Assembly: GCA_038503035.1 (NCBI GenBank)
Contig: JAVSML010024014.1
Span: 33,501 to 97,500, forward strand
Direction of reading: 5' to 3'
DNA length: 64,000 nt
Source: Crocodylus rhombifer
Lineage: Eukaryota > Chordata > Crocodylia > Crocodylidae
Part shown: positions 21,959-35,189 of the stretch, piece by piece
Numbering within the stretch: the first letter of the stretch is position 1
How the letters are laid out: every line of letters begins with the position of its first letter
Notes under the pieces: model-generated
Told to the model about the DNA's origin: nothing
The model's database searches: none
Seen by the model: the letters and a program-made list of their open reading frames with translations, nothing else
Program-made: the position numbers and the translations under genes

Positions 21959-23920
21959 CTTATATTTACTTTGTTCCCCACTTCCTCGACCCAGTGCAGA
22001 TTGTTTCCCTTATAGAAACACATACTCTTGCCTTACAGATGTCCAAGTTCAGGTATTAAGGGTGTGCTGGATGAAAGAAAAAGTCGTCCCTACTTTCCCT
22101 GGTAGGCAGGGAGAAAATGAAAATAGAAAAAAATGAAAAGGGAAATATCTTGAAGGATAAATGTTCATTGGAAAAAAAAAGTACACACACACACACACGT
22201 TTTCTTTTTAAAATATTAAAAAAGGGATGATTAATATTTAATATTAACTAGGTGAAAGGAAATACTGGGTGATGGAAAGGAAGGACATGAGAGAGATAAG
22301 AAAGTATTTGGGGGTAAAGGAGAAGACATGGGTAGTGGGGGAAGGGATAAGAGTACTGAAAATTATTCTTTTTTTAAATACTGGTAAATTTATGATACTA
22401 GCTTGTGATGCATATTACACTCCAAAAACAGCCTTTTGTTTATATGAGTAAATTTACATTTTATTGCCATCACTTAAGTCCTCTATGACCTTGAACTATA
22501 GACCTGGCTGATTTCTTGAATATGGTGGTTGGCAGACATCAGACTTTTGCCACTGGCAGAAAAAAAAATCCCTGTGTTGCTGTTTGACTACTTAGTTTAA
22601 GTATTATGCTAACATAGCAGAAGTGTTGGTCACATATTGCACAAAAGATGAGTATGGGCTAGAGTTCAGACAGTAGACAAAGCCTTCAGATCAAATTTCC
22701 TGGGAAGATGGAGAAATAATTTTGGTTCCTAACCTGTGATTAAAGTTTACTACCTCTGACAAAAACAATTGTATTTTTAAAGTGTAAGTTCTTTTGAAAA
22801 GGGAGCATATCTTTCTGTATGTTGTAAATTGCTGCATATTTTTACAGTACAGTTTTATCCTACTTTTTGTGTGGGAGGGAGATGCATGTTCTAACAGGAT
22901 TTAGTATCTCCTTCTGCCCATGTTGTCTACTCCAATTACTTCAGATGCAATTTATCCAAAATTAAAGGATTGCATTTATTTCTTTTTTTCAGGAAAAAAA
23001 GGGATAACTTGACACTTGATTTTAGTTTCTGCACAGTAGATTGTTTAAATCTACAAATACTCTGTGTGTGCCATATTTGTATGTAGTATCATTCTTCCAT
23101 GTTTTGTTTCTTGTTTAGCCTTCAAATGCAGTATTTATCAGTCTGCAGACCAAAACTATGTGCATGCCATATCATTACTAGCTCAGGGGGAATCATTCGA
23201 ACCAATGTAATTTACTCAATATTGGTCAGTTTGACTCCTGACCCTGGTCCCTTGACAGTGTATCCTTGGCAACCCTTGATGTGTATTAAGTCAGGATGTG
23301 CTTATTGGTCTCATCTGTGACAGCTTGCTAAAGGCTGCTTAACATAGCTTGGTCTTTTCAAAAGAAAATTAGAAATCCAATAATATATTGTATTCTGATC
23401 AAACTGGTATTTATATAAGCAGAGAAACTGTAACTTTTAAATTTACACCAAAACCCCAAGATGTATATATATATATATCTGATTTCCAGGTTCAAAATGA
23501 AAAAAAAAGAAACGAACATAAAGATGAACTGAGTATAAAATGCTATGTGATTTTGTGGGACAGTAATCAGGAGAACAAAAACATGGAGAAAACAGTCATC
23601 TTTTATTTTCAAAAATATTCTTCTTTATGAGGTTATATAAATCCTAATGTTCCAAATATATTTTCCTAACTCACAAGCAGAAGATGAATTAAATTCTACT
23701 TATAGGTATAACACTGCAAATTGACTTTAGTCAATGAGATTATGCTAATTTAAACCAGAAGCCTTTGGCCCACCTATCAAAAGCTATGGGACCAGGTCCT
23801 TAAATGCATCTTATCATTATGGTTGCACAAAACAGCTGCATAGTCAATTTAATGTGGTGCCTGGAGCTCTTTTTGTATGATGGGAACTTTTAGATAAAGC
23901 AAACCTGCTACACATCACCC
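21959..23920. other. AT-rich sequence, no feature seen
   Basis: Contains a short AC microsatellite near 22183-22198 and a short TA run near 23466-23479. No gene or repeat family is recognised. Confidence 0.5.
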
Positions 23921-24385
23921 TGGGTACGTCTACATGAAATGTTTACTGCAGAGCTGACTAAATTAGCTCCACAATAAAATGTCAGCACCTACATGTGCAG
24001 TGCTATTAGGGCGGAATAAACTAATTAACTTGGCCACAGGATAGTACTGCCATACATGAGTACTATCCTACAGCAGAGGTATTAACTCTGCTGCACTGCA
24101 CATGTAGACACTGCCGGGGCTGGCTGGGGCATGAAGGTGCCTGAGCGCAAGGGCTGCCAGCTAGCTCTTCACTGTAGCACCCTGGTGCCTCAGTCGGCCC
24201 CTCTACAGCATGTTGACCTGGGTTGGGGCAGCCCTGCATTGGCAGGTTGACACCTGGGTCCCCCTGCCAGCTGAGGCTGCTCAGCCATAGCTCAACTTGC
24301 TTTAGGCCCGGTTGCATGTGCTAATACAGCACCCAGGAGCAATACCACATCTGAATTGATTCAGCTGCATTAATTGTGTGCAACA
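23921..24385. mobile_element. hAT-like element, family copy 2
   Basis: It starts TGGGTACGTCTACATG and follows the order of copy 1: TGTTTACTGCAG, ATTAGGGCGGAATAAACTAA, TGTAGACACTGCC, GGGGCTGGCTGGGGCATGA, CACCCAGGAGCAATA. The right terminus is degraded, so the end is approximate. Confidence 0.7.
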
Positions 24386-25057
24386 GGCAACCTATCACCT
24401 GTTGTCCTACTTCAGCTTACATAAAAGGAAGATTATTTGAAGGGAACTTTCCCAAATTTCACACCATCTATTAGGTAAAAATAAATAAATAAATAAAATA
24501 AGTTGCTTAAATGATTTTAGGGAAGCAATCCATAACGAAATGCTTTTTTTTCAGAATACTATTATAAAAGTTTATCAGGCAGAAAACAAGGATTTCTTTC
24601 CAAACACCATTGAGATTATCGATAAAAAAGATATGTCAAATTTAGAAATTGACTTAGATTTTCACTTCCATAATCAACAGTATGGTTTAAAAAAGCCTGG
24701 TTAAAATATAGTAATAGTGTTTTAATTTTATTTGACCAATTTTAATTCCAACATTTATCAGAAAGCATTAGAACATCACAGGAAAGAAAGTTTTTGAGAG
24801 CTGCAACATAGTTTTAATTTGGGTATGATGCAGCAGAGTATTTGTATTAGTAGGCAACCATCTAAATTGATCCTTCTTTTTCAAATTTTTGCCCATCATT
24901 AGCTAATATAAGCATTTTTGTTTCAACTATCTGTTGGCTCGTTCATTAAACACATTCTGATCCTCTTTCATTAAAGACATTCCAGTTCTACAATGACTGA
25001 GGCAATAATCCAACAGACATCAGTCCCATTCACTCTCATCCAGGATCCCATCCTAGG
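24386..25057. other. AT-rich sequence, no feature seen
   Basis: Contains a short (AAAT)n tract near 24479-24500. Nothing else is recognised. Confidence 0.5.
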
Positions 25058-25391
25058 TCATGTATAGATGAAATGAGGGGCACATGTGCATGGCACTTTA
25101 AAGTGGGTTAAATGCTTTGCACCACTTTAATGGTGTTGGCATTTGCACACGTTGGTGGTGCATGCGTCCAGCTGCTGTAGCAAATTTGGTGGCCTAATGC
25201 ATCAGCCCCACCTCACCGCAGCCCAGGGACTGCTCTACCCACCAGCAGCTCACCCTCCTTTCCCTGCCACCAGAGAGGCAGGTAAGTTTGGGTATGTGCA
25301 CAATACAAGGGTTTAAAGGGCCCTAAATTGAAGCAGTAATTTTAAAAACCCACTGCTTCTATTTAGGGCTCCTGTTTCATCTACACATGCC
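25058..25391. mobile_element. hAT-like MITE, family with copy at the window's right edge
   Basis: The ends are TCATGTATAGATGAAATGAGG and, complemented, GGCATGTGTAGATGAAACAGG. It contains a CCCTAAATTGAAGCAGT ... ACTGCTTCTATTTAGGG inner hairpin and a GC-rich core (CCAGAGAGGCAGGTAAGT). The same pieces, on the opposite strand, occur from about 63651 to the end of the window. Confidence 0.75.
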
Positions 25392-26464
25392 TTTAGATTG
25401 CAATCTAGCCCATGTACTAAATGAGACAGGGATCCTATGGAAAAACAGTATGTGATTATATAATTAAAAATTGTTAAACACTCAGGGTGGAGGGTATGAA
25501 ATCAGAGGTTTCAGAAAACTTTACGTTGCAATCTCATATGCCTAAAGGAAACTCACTGGAATTTTAAAGGAACAACTTGTTCTCATCTTAATACAGTAGG
25601 ATAATTTTTTAAGTTGTGTATATATTTTAAGGGAGTGAACACCTCTGTATGCCAAGCTCATTACCACCATATTTTCCCAGTGTTACAAAATATATAATTT
25701 GAAACATCAGACCACAAAGCAGTATATTTATCTAAACATTGATTCCTTTGCCATGATGCATTTTAATGAGGTCATAGAAACTAATATAAAATATCACTAC
25801 TATGATAACAGGCACTGTACCAAGAAGTGTAATATTACAATATCTTTTTTTTTAAAGATTAATTTAGTCAAACTAGTTAATCCATAACATAATAGTTCAC
25901 ATGTTTTTGAATAATTATCTTAAGTTTCATAAAGAAGCCAAGGTTTGGAAAATAGCTCAAACTTTAACCTACTAAAAATAAACTGCACCCAGAGTCTGAC
26001 ACACAAAATGTTCTGATGCAGTGTGATATTTTGTGGAGGAAGAGACCTTTGGGGTAGAATGGGAAGTTAGACTTGGAATATATACATTGCAAATATATAA
26101 TTTAATATATTAAAGACAGTTTGTGGCAGAAACTGAAAGGAACCATCAAGGTACACAATTGGAATTTTGTCTTTCCTTATCATCATTCTGCAAAATGTTT
26201 AACTTCATACTAAATGTTTGGCTTCATAATAATTAGGTCTGTGTTCACATGCAAACTTATGGGTAATGATGTTAGTAGTATGTTGCCTGGTTCAGTCACT
26301 AGTGAAAGGAGTTGAAGGTCTCTCTGCTATTTCTTGGGCTATCAATGACAAATATATACTTTTGGAGAAAGCTCCTAAGTTGGTATAAGTTGTCACTTTT
26401 TTATGGCAGCAAAGGAGGAATTGACAATTTTCACTTGCTGTGGATCTGCCTCATTGGATTCAGT
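25392..26464. other. AT-rich sequence, no feature seen
   Basis: No repeat or gene recognised. Confidence 0.5.
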
Positions 26465-27000
26465 GGGTACATGCAGATGTTACAGTTAGATTGACACGAC
26501 TAGGGTTAGATCAATCTAACTGCTGATCTGCACAGATGTTTGGGATGGTTAGATTGGGGGAAAAAATGGTGAGCCCTATATAAATTAGTTCACCTGAGGA
26601 GGTGAATTAAGTTAGACTGGAAACAGGTTACTTTAATCAACCAAATATCTGTACACATTTGGAGCACAGCCCAGGGTCTGGGAAAGCCCAGCCACTTGCC
26701 GTAGCCCCTGGGGCTATACTCTACCTCCCCACCAGGCTATTTTTAACTTCCCAATCCCCTTGTCCCTGGACGGACACCCCCCAACCCATGGACCTGCCAG
26801 GCTCTCTGCCCCAATCCTGCCAAATTCCGCTTTGCTTTGCCAATCCCACTTCCCACACACCTACTAGCTCCAACCTCCTGATCCCACCCACTGCTCTTCC
26901 CAACCTGACTTACTTAGACCAAGTCCCCAGCATGGCTTCCAGCACCAGTGAATGAGTGCACATGCTGTACCCAATCTACAGTTATATAGCTTAATATAAA
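26465..27000. mobile_element. Interspersed repeat, paired with 42410-42890
   Basis: Begins GGGTACATGCAGATGTTACAG and contains TTAGATTGA / TCAATCTAA inverted motifs. Its C-rich core reads GGGAAAGCCCAG, GGCTATTTTTAA and CCCATGGACCTGCCA. The copy at 42410-42890 has GGGAAAGTCTAG, GGATTATTTTTAA and CCCATGGACCTGCCA in the same order. It is probably a non-autonomous DNA element. The right end is uncertain. Confidence 0.55.
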
Positions 27001-27067
27001 CAATGTGATTGTGGATCAAGTATGGTAAATGTGTGCACTTACCCAGTGAGATCAAGATCATGGTTAC

Positions 27068-27530
27068 AATTAGGGACCCACCAAAATTGCAATTTTGTGG
27101 ATTTCATGAAAATCAAGAAATCTGGCATTGTCCATGAAATGAGGGAGTGCCTGTGAAATCCACAAAAAAAAAAAGTAACTGAAAATAAACTGAAACTAAT
27201 CCTCATGCTGCTGTGGGCAGCAGTTAGGGGACTGCCAGCACAAAAGGGAGCCCAAGATGGCTGCTGACTCCGCCCCTTGCTGCTGATTGGCTGGAATGGC
27301 TACTTGTCATGTGGTCCTGCCCCTGTCCATTACTTGGCAGCATGGGGGGAGCCAGGGCCACATGATGGACAGGCTTCGCAACCAATCAGTGGTGAGGGGC
27401 GGGATCACTAGGGCCCCTTGGTCAATCTGATGCATGTGGGGAGGAGGGACTCAGCCCGATCAGTCTGCAAAAACTGTGGCTGGCCCAATGATCTCCCCAT
27501 GAAATTGCCTCCTGGAGTTGGGTAGACCAT
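27068..27530. mobile_element. Unclassified DNA-transposon-like repeat
   Basis: It starts with TTAGGGACCCACCAAAATTG, followed by a GTGGATTTCATGAAAATC segment and its near-complement GAAATCCACAAAA. A GC-rich core follows, holding GCTGATTGGCTGG and CAACCAATCAG, which form an internal inverted pair. Family recognition is tentative. Confidence 0.45.
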
Positions 27531-30500
27531 TATTTATAATGTCTTAAATTAGTCCTGTGTGTTGTTTGTCCCTATTTTTTCTTCAAAGCTAAGTTAGATA
27601 TTAATATATGACACTACTCCATTAGTTTCATAGTTTATGGTCTTACCTGACTTTTTTTTCATCTGCACTAGTAATTCTTTCAGTTCTTCCATAAAAAGGA
27701 TAAATGAATTTTCACCCATATAAATAAAACAGAAACTGCATTATATATGCTACTTAACGAGCAGAACAAGAGAGAGTGAGGTTTCTCTGCAGACGTAGTC
27801 GCTCTTTTAAGTGCATCTCTCCCTAATTATATAAAATGTTAAATAAAGCATTATGGAACTTGAGTTTCTCTTCACTAATAGATCATGATTATAAACCAAG
27901 AAGAAACTTCTTGTAGTATTTCCTTTTAGTTATCAAGGCCCAGATCCTATGACACCTTGCTTATTTGCTAAGTTTATGTATTAGAGTACTTCAGCTAGGC
28001 TTGTTGTGTGCATACTCTTTGTAGGACTGTGAAGTACAGTAACTGGATGCAAATATGCTATGTATGTGCACATGCTAGACTAAATGCTTAGTTGATTCCA
28101 TCCCAAGGCACAATCCTCCTAGATAGCAATCCAAGAAAAAATAATAAATCATCATCCTAACCCTACCGTTGCAAAACCTGTTCATTCCCTGTACTACAAA
28201 CCTACCTATTTCCTGTTTTATCAGGTACAGTACTATTAAAACTGGGGACTGTTTACTGCTCTGTTAGGACAGTGCCAAGCACATTGGGTATCATAACAAA
28301 TCAACATTGTTACGAGTGTTTAATGCATAACATATGCAAGAATGTGTCCTAGTTCTCTTTTTGTGTGGGGATTTGTAATATTTTATTATATGGTACTGAG
28401 GAAGACTATTTAGTCCACTGGTTGGTGTAAATGAGTTTTATAGCTGTATTTTATATAAAGGAAGATAGCATGGCAAACAGGAGAAAATTGTATATCATTC
28501 AGTAAATAGGAAATGTCAGCATGCAGATATTTTTGTTCATGCTGTATGTGTAAGTGTGTCTAACTGAATTTACAATAAAATAAAGAGTGCTTTTAGCAAG
28601 TCTAACTTGTCTAAGAAGATTGAACTAGTGAGATTACCCTTTCATCAACACACACACATTCTCTCTGTCTCACACACAGACACACATACAAAAACAAACT
28701 TGTAATGAGCGAGTACTTTATCAAGGCCTCTCTCCATCCTTCATTAAATGACAGAAAATTGCTCTTTGCTGAGTTTGTCAATGCAGCTTTCCCTCCCAGA
28801 AGCCCATTTGTTTCACATGCTAGCACAGAATATTGCAGGAATTTGCAGATTTTAAATGACAAATGTGTCGAAGTTTACTTGGTTCTGAACTATTCTTTTC
28901 TGAGCTTGACTATAAGGTACAGTAACTTCCATATCAGGCCTAGAGTTTTTATTATGCACTGCAGATCTTGCTATTTCAGTAATACAATAAGAGCGGGCTG
29001 TGCTCTTTCCCTAGTTGGCAAATATCTCTGATGCATACTTTATCTAAAAAAGATTTCCTCTCCTTGGGTAGTATGATATATAGGGCCCTTTTACAGTAAA
29101 AGCACAAACAAAACAGCAAATGTCCTTCAGTTCACCCTTTCTGTTCTTTATTGAATTTGTCATATTTTTTTAATTGCACTTACATGTAATGGCAGGGAAA
29201 GGTTGCTTTTTATGAGTTAAAATCTTAAGAGTTTGACACCATAAAAGGAAACAGCACCTTCCAGGAGGGGAGGAACTTAATAATAACAGCTACTGTGCTT
29301 CTTTGTTAGAGTGACTCTTTGATGTGTAGGATTTTAATCAATGTAAATTACTGGGTTTTGCTGCAATGTTATGTCAAAGATATAATGTACTACATTGTTT
29401 GTTTGTGCAGTTATTATTTATTCATATACAAATTTAGCCACACAACATATTTTTTCCTGAAATTCTGTTATAAATCTGAATGGTGTAGGTGTAGGTTTAA
29501 GAGTACTTAAGTGCATATTGTGTCCAGCTTTCTATAAAGGCATACCAGATCTCATTGCTACATTTACATATGCTATGAATTTCAATCCAAACAAATGGAG
29601 AAGAGTTTTAGGACACAGCCTGCAGCATGGCATGTCCTTTAATTGCCATTTACATAGCAGAGGAATCATTAATTTCTAATTCACCTATTATTCACTCTCT
29701 TTAGTATGCTATGTCAATGTCAGTTTTGGGGCAGTGAAATAAATGTAGTTTCTGCGTTGCTTCAGTACTGCTACCTTTGTAGGTTTCTTTTAATGTTTTT
29801 TTGACCTTAGCAGAACACTACTTGGACATAGGCAGCTTAGGGCTCTTGTTTAGATATGATTTATGGTGCTACATTAACCCTTCATTGACCTAGAAATGCC
29901 CTAATATTAAAACAGTTTGACACACAGAAAATCAAAAGCCCTTTTATTGGAAGTGCTATTGTCCGCATCATAAGTTTCCCCAATGTGATGCCACAGTTAC
30001 ACCATCAATTTCCTACTACTATTGAACACTGTATTGAAAAACTAATGGACAGAATCCTTTGTCATTTCTGTCCCAGTGACCAGCAAATAGCTCAGTGAAA
30101 GTCTTTCCCTTCATATCACTTCAGGCATTTCTAAATGGCACATCTAAGACACTAGCTTAGCATTTTATGAAAGAGACATATGGCCAGATCCTGCTGAGTG
30201 CCACGTCATTCCTTGTGTTTAGATGCTCAGTCAATTCCCATTAATTCCTCTTGGAGCTGAAAGTGCACAGTGCCTCACAGCATTAGGGCATCATGGAGGT
30301 GGGAATGAAACATTCATTTTCTGTACTTCTGCTTTTGTGTTATAGCTTGAATTTTCCTGAAATTCATATTTTAAAAAGGAGGCAAGTGGGGGTTACTCTA
30401 ATGAATTGTGTCAGATTGTTCCAAAAACCTACAGAGAAAATTGCTAATAGGTTTACATTAGATCTTTTCCCTATTGGAAATAAATATACTTTTACTGGGG

Positions 30501-33500
30501 GGGGGGGGTTGTGTATTATAGCTGTTGTGTTGTGACTGGCATATTTGGCATCTAAGACATCTGCATTTATAGTAACTACTTGTACTTGTGCAAAAATAGT
30601 TAGACACTCGTTTCCACCATGTTTCACGTTTTGGTTCATTCATGAATTGGATTTCTCAGCACTTTTTATTCGTATGTGGGGAAAAAAACATTGTAGTTGG
30701 GCATGACTATATCTTTCCTTTTGGATATCAGTAAAAATGAAGAGGCCATGGTTCTGGTGATCTATTCTGGCACAGGATTTCTTGCAGAGTGTCTCAGTAC
30801 AGGAGGTAACTGCCTTTACCACTAAGGTGGCTTTAGATCATTTTGACTTGTCTTGTTTAGCTTTGGCAAGTGGAAAAAATGTCATTTGGTCTACATGTAG
30901 CGGGCAGTCTACATAGGTAACCTTAGGAAACAGGCTGTTTCACTTTTAAGACTGGAAAAAGAAGCTACTTGGAAACTAGTCCAGGAGATGTATCTATCTA
31001 ACTGTGCTCCTATTGCTCCTGTGTCTGGCTTTTTTGTGAATAAGAATGTATGCATTGATGCTGGCAGTCCTGCTTTCTTGAATGAATCATGGGGTTGGGC
31101 ACAAAAGTATGCATTGGGGGGGCTGTTTAGTTGTTTCTGCTTTGCTCTGTTCATGTTGTAAAAGGCAGTGCCATCATTCCTTACTCTGAAACAATATCCC
31201 AAAATCCTGGAGACTGTGACAAACTTCCCTTCCTTACCTTCATCTTTTCTTTCTCTTTTTGTATTGCCAAGAAACTGTGATTCTACTGCCTGTCCAGTGT
31301 ATATCTGGTATAACTACAGATTTCAGTGGTGTTAGACCAGTGTGAGAATCAGGCTCTGCATGCAAGACAGTGAGTAGGAGGGAACGCGTGTATGTTCTAA
31401 ATGTATATACATTTCCACAGTTGCAAAACTGGAGTAACTCTGTTGCTGTCCACTGACATATGCTAGGCTTTCCTTAATGCAACTGAATGCAAAATTGGGA
31501 TCCATGTTTCTTCTACCCTGTCTCATCCTAGCAAAATAAATTTATCATTATCATGCTTCTGTGCTTGATTGTAATTTTGTATGAATTTGGCTAATACACT
31601 TTTGCGTGTGATATATATCAGAATCATTTGTTAGGATATCACCAAAAGCAAAAGTGTTTGCAATGAGGTTTTTTTAATGAAAAAAATATTTAGTTTTATC
31701 TCCTATTAATTTCTTGTAGGTTACCTTCACTTGTGTGTTCTGTAGCCCCACAATGTTGATATATTTCTAGGTTTTTACAATAGTTGGGATATTCAGTAAA
31801 ATAAAAATGGACCCAAGACAGAATTCATGAGCGCTACATGGCTAGATGACCAGCTGTGTTGAATATTTGTATTCCACATGCTAATAAGGTGTCATAATTC
31901 AAAAAGTTATTGTAAAACATCCTTTTTGGTGTTTTTTATGTCTGTTTCAATCTTTTATAGTCCTACAGAAGACAGAAATATTTCTCATATATGTAGAAAT
32001 ACATACTGTAATATCAAATTCTGTGTTCTGTTTATTTGTCTTTCTAATTAAAACATTTCTGTATGTTGTTCTGATCAGAGGCTCTGTGTTTGTTACACAT
32101 ATACATAAAGAAAGACCAGGAGTAGATTTGAATCCTCAGGCATAAAATTTAAAATTGGCCCATGTCAGATGATAGGAACTCAAATGTAATTCTTATTGCA
32201 CAGATGACAGCGGACTAATTAGTAATACTAGAGATTGTCACCCATGACCTTTAAGGTCACAAAGCAATGTACTTCCCCTTGTTTATTAGCTTAACACAAA
32301 GGAGTATTATGATAATCCACCTCTTTTTTTTTCCCTTGCTCTTCCTTTGAGTTTTGCCAATGCAACCTTTACAACAGATATTTACTAATACGTACCTGGG
32401 TATTAATATAGTTTGGTTCTACCTCTGAGCTTTGTTAAGAACACTGTTAACAAGATCTCGATGTCTTTAAATGACTCCTGCATAGTACTCTATACAAGCC
32501 TATAAATGTGCAAGTAAATGTGATTTCCTATCAGAATATTAACTATCTTTTATTCATTAAAGTAAGAAAAGGTCTCAGTTTACAGGTAAGGGTATTTATT
32601 TCTTTAGAAGTTAGGATTTAATTACTACCTCATTTGTCCTGTGAACAACATATTTTTGTTGTTGTACTGTACTAAACTGCCCTGGCTGTTTTATAAAGGC
32701 TGAGTATTTCACTAAGCTCTTGCAATATTGAAAGAATCTATATTCTGAGAATTTGAAAACATGTCAGCCCACCTAAATTACATATTGATCAGGTTTAATT
32801 GCATGCCACCCATCAGTATTAGGTTTGAAAATTCATAAAAGAGAAATAATGTACTCTTTGTGGATGATTACTTCTGGGGCATTTAAATGAATTCCATCAC
32901 TTAACCCTGAGCTGAGACAGATTATTGAGCCTTGCAATCTACCTAGTCAAAGTCCAATGCAGTAGAACAGCTGTTTTCTAACTATCAGAGAACAGCAAAG
33001 AATAAACAATATAAATTTATATAGATTTTCTTTTAAGGAAAATAGCAAAGTAAAACATTAAAAGTAAACATACATTTTTCAATTGTTTCATGAATGTCTT
33101 TTCTCATTGTTTTGTTAGGTAAGCATTCATTTTTTTAATCCTCTCAGGTTCTAATCATCTTTCTATGCCATATGTAAATTCACATTATAATTATTTTACT
33201 GAAATACAGAGAATAATTGTAGGAACATTCTTTTCCATGAATACTCATTTTTAAAGGTTAATTTGTTTACATATCTGCAATGACTTATCTTTTTTGTTCA
33301 AAACTAGGTGGTTTTGGGGGGAGAGGGAGTTAGTCATTTCCAAAGTTTTTGTAACAAGTGGTGTATATTCTTGGAATCTTGTTTCTTATGAAGGTCATAT
33401 TAGCTGAGAATGTGAGTTTATCATTAGTTTGCAAGGTGTTCTTTACATTTAGAAATTATGCATGTTCGCATTGGGTATTTTTTGAGAGATTGTTCTTATG

Positions 33501-34724
33501 TATGTTTTTCTTTACAGATTATCAATACAGAGTAAAAAGGACCCGTTAAAATCATTGGGCTTACTTGGATAATAGTTTAAAAGCTACATTTTATTTAGAC
33601 ACTTTGAGGTAATAAATATCTGTGAGCATAATTAACTGTCTTTTGTCTAGGTTTGTTCTTTAGTAATGACTATTTAGAACCTTTAGTATTGTCTTCTCTT
33701 AATATTCATTCTCAGTTTGGCCTTGAAAATAATTTTAAGTGCTAAAATATGGCAAAACCTTTTTAAGTCAGGTGATCTTTTTTCCCCTTCATGTACTGTT
33801 AAATGGATGTCACCATGTAATGGAGCTTTCATGGTTGGTCCACAAAATACTTTATTCCATGCTGTGTGCGTTTAGAGTTCACCAGATGAACTCACATGAC
33901 TTACCTAACAGACTTTCATGTTTGCTGGGTCAAACTGCAGTTTTGAAATGTTTTTCAAGTTACAATGAACACAGCTATATCTTTAATCTCTATATACTTT
34001 GGGATAGCTGGTGTAAACAGGTATAATGCCATTTAAGTTGCATCAGTTTATGCCAGCTCAAATTGGCCTCTCATTCTTAGGTATGGTCTGTTTACTGCAA
34101 TCTCTATAACTACAGATCCTTCATCTCACAAAAAAATATATATTTGTAAAGTGTTGTGACATGCATATCTCAGAAGGTTATATCATAGGAAAAATAAGCC
34201 TGCAGCTGAATCCTCAAAATGCATGTGTAGACACATGCATGCCAACGCCAACATGAACATCATTGCCACAGCTTTGAGGCACTTACATGAGTTACTGTTG
34301 ATAGGGAAAAGAATTAGTGTTAATGATCACATTCATCCCATACTATTCCTATCATGAGTAGACATGAGTACTTTTCTACTACCCATGTCAATGAAATCCC
34401 TTTGAAGCTGCACCAGTTCTCCAGTAGCATTAGCAGAAGATCATGGTAGATTCATAGCAGCCTTCTGACTGATTAGGCTGAATAGTTCTCACTTCTTCAA
34501 CATTACCTGGAAATACTGATCCAATGTGTCTCTCTGCTGCCTCTAGACCCATTTGTTTCTTTCTGAGGGCACTGAGGCTGATTTTCCAAGTAAAATGTTG
34601 ACATCCAAATAATCCTCTCTATAGTGTTGGCCATGTAATGCTTTTAAAATTATTCTAGGACTGCCTGAGGTTCCTGAGCTATCAGAGCAAACAAAAATGC
34701 CAGTCCTGATAATTCATAATATAA
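27531..34724. other. Long AT-rich, apparently single-copy stretch
   Basis: About 7 kb with no recognisable repeat and no supported gene. It includes a CA/CT-rich microsatellite at about 28647-28690 and a run of 11 G near 30499. A juxtaposed splice acceptor and donor at 33104-33125 is described as a finding. Scattered frames of 60-108 codons on both strands show no domain. Confidence 0.5.
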
Positions 34725-34870
34725 TAAGGTCATAAGAAGGCATAGCTGGAAGGGACCTCATGAAATCATCTAGTGCAGCCCCCTGCTCAAGTCAGAATTA
34801 TCCATGACTTGGACATCAGAAGACTGTTCCAGGCATGTCTGGTAAACTGCTGTTGTCATAATTAACTATC
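34725..34870 (-). mobile_element. CR1 LINE, 3'-end remnant
   Basis: Plus-strand text CATAGCTGGAAGGGACCTCA, ATCATCTAG and CAGCCCCCTGCTCAAG is the complement of the CR1 3' end. The element is therefore on the minus strand and severely 5'-truncated. Confidence 0.85.
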
Positions 34871-35161
34871 ATACCTATCAATGGGTTACTGCAGAATACT
34901 CAATTCATTTTCTTTAACAGAGGACATTTATGGCTGTGGAGCCCTGAAGGACCATAGAGTACTCGATACTATCTTGTTCTTCAGGTCATTTTGTTAATAC
35001 AGTACCTTCTCATTTCAACGTTCCCTTTTTGCCATCATTTTTCATTCAAAGGCAGGTATTCTGATATGCTGTGATTAATATGCAAGTGATTAAATCTTGG
35101 CCCTGTGAGAAGTAATTGAACTTTTCCCCTTGACTTGAATAGGAATCTGGCGACTCCCTAT

Positions 35162-35189
35162 ACATACATACATACATACATACATACAT
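35162..35189. repeat. (ATAC)n microsatellite
   Basis: Seven near-perfect ATAC units. Confidence 0.95.
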
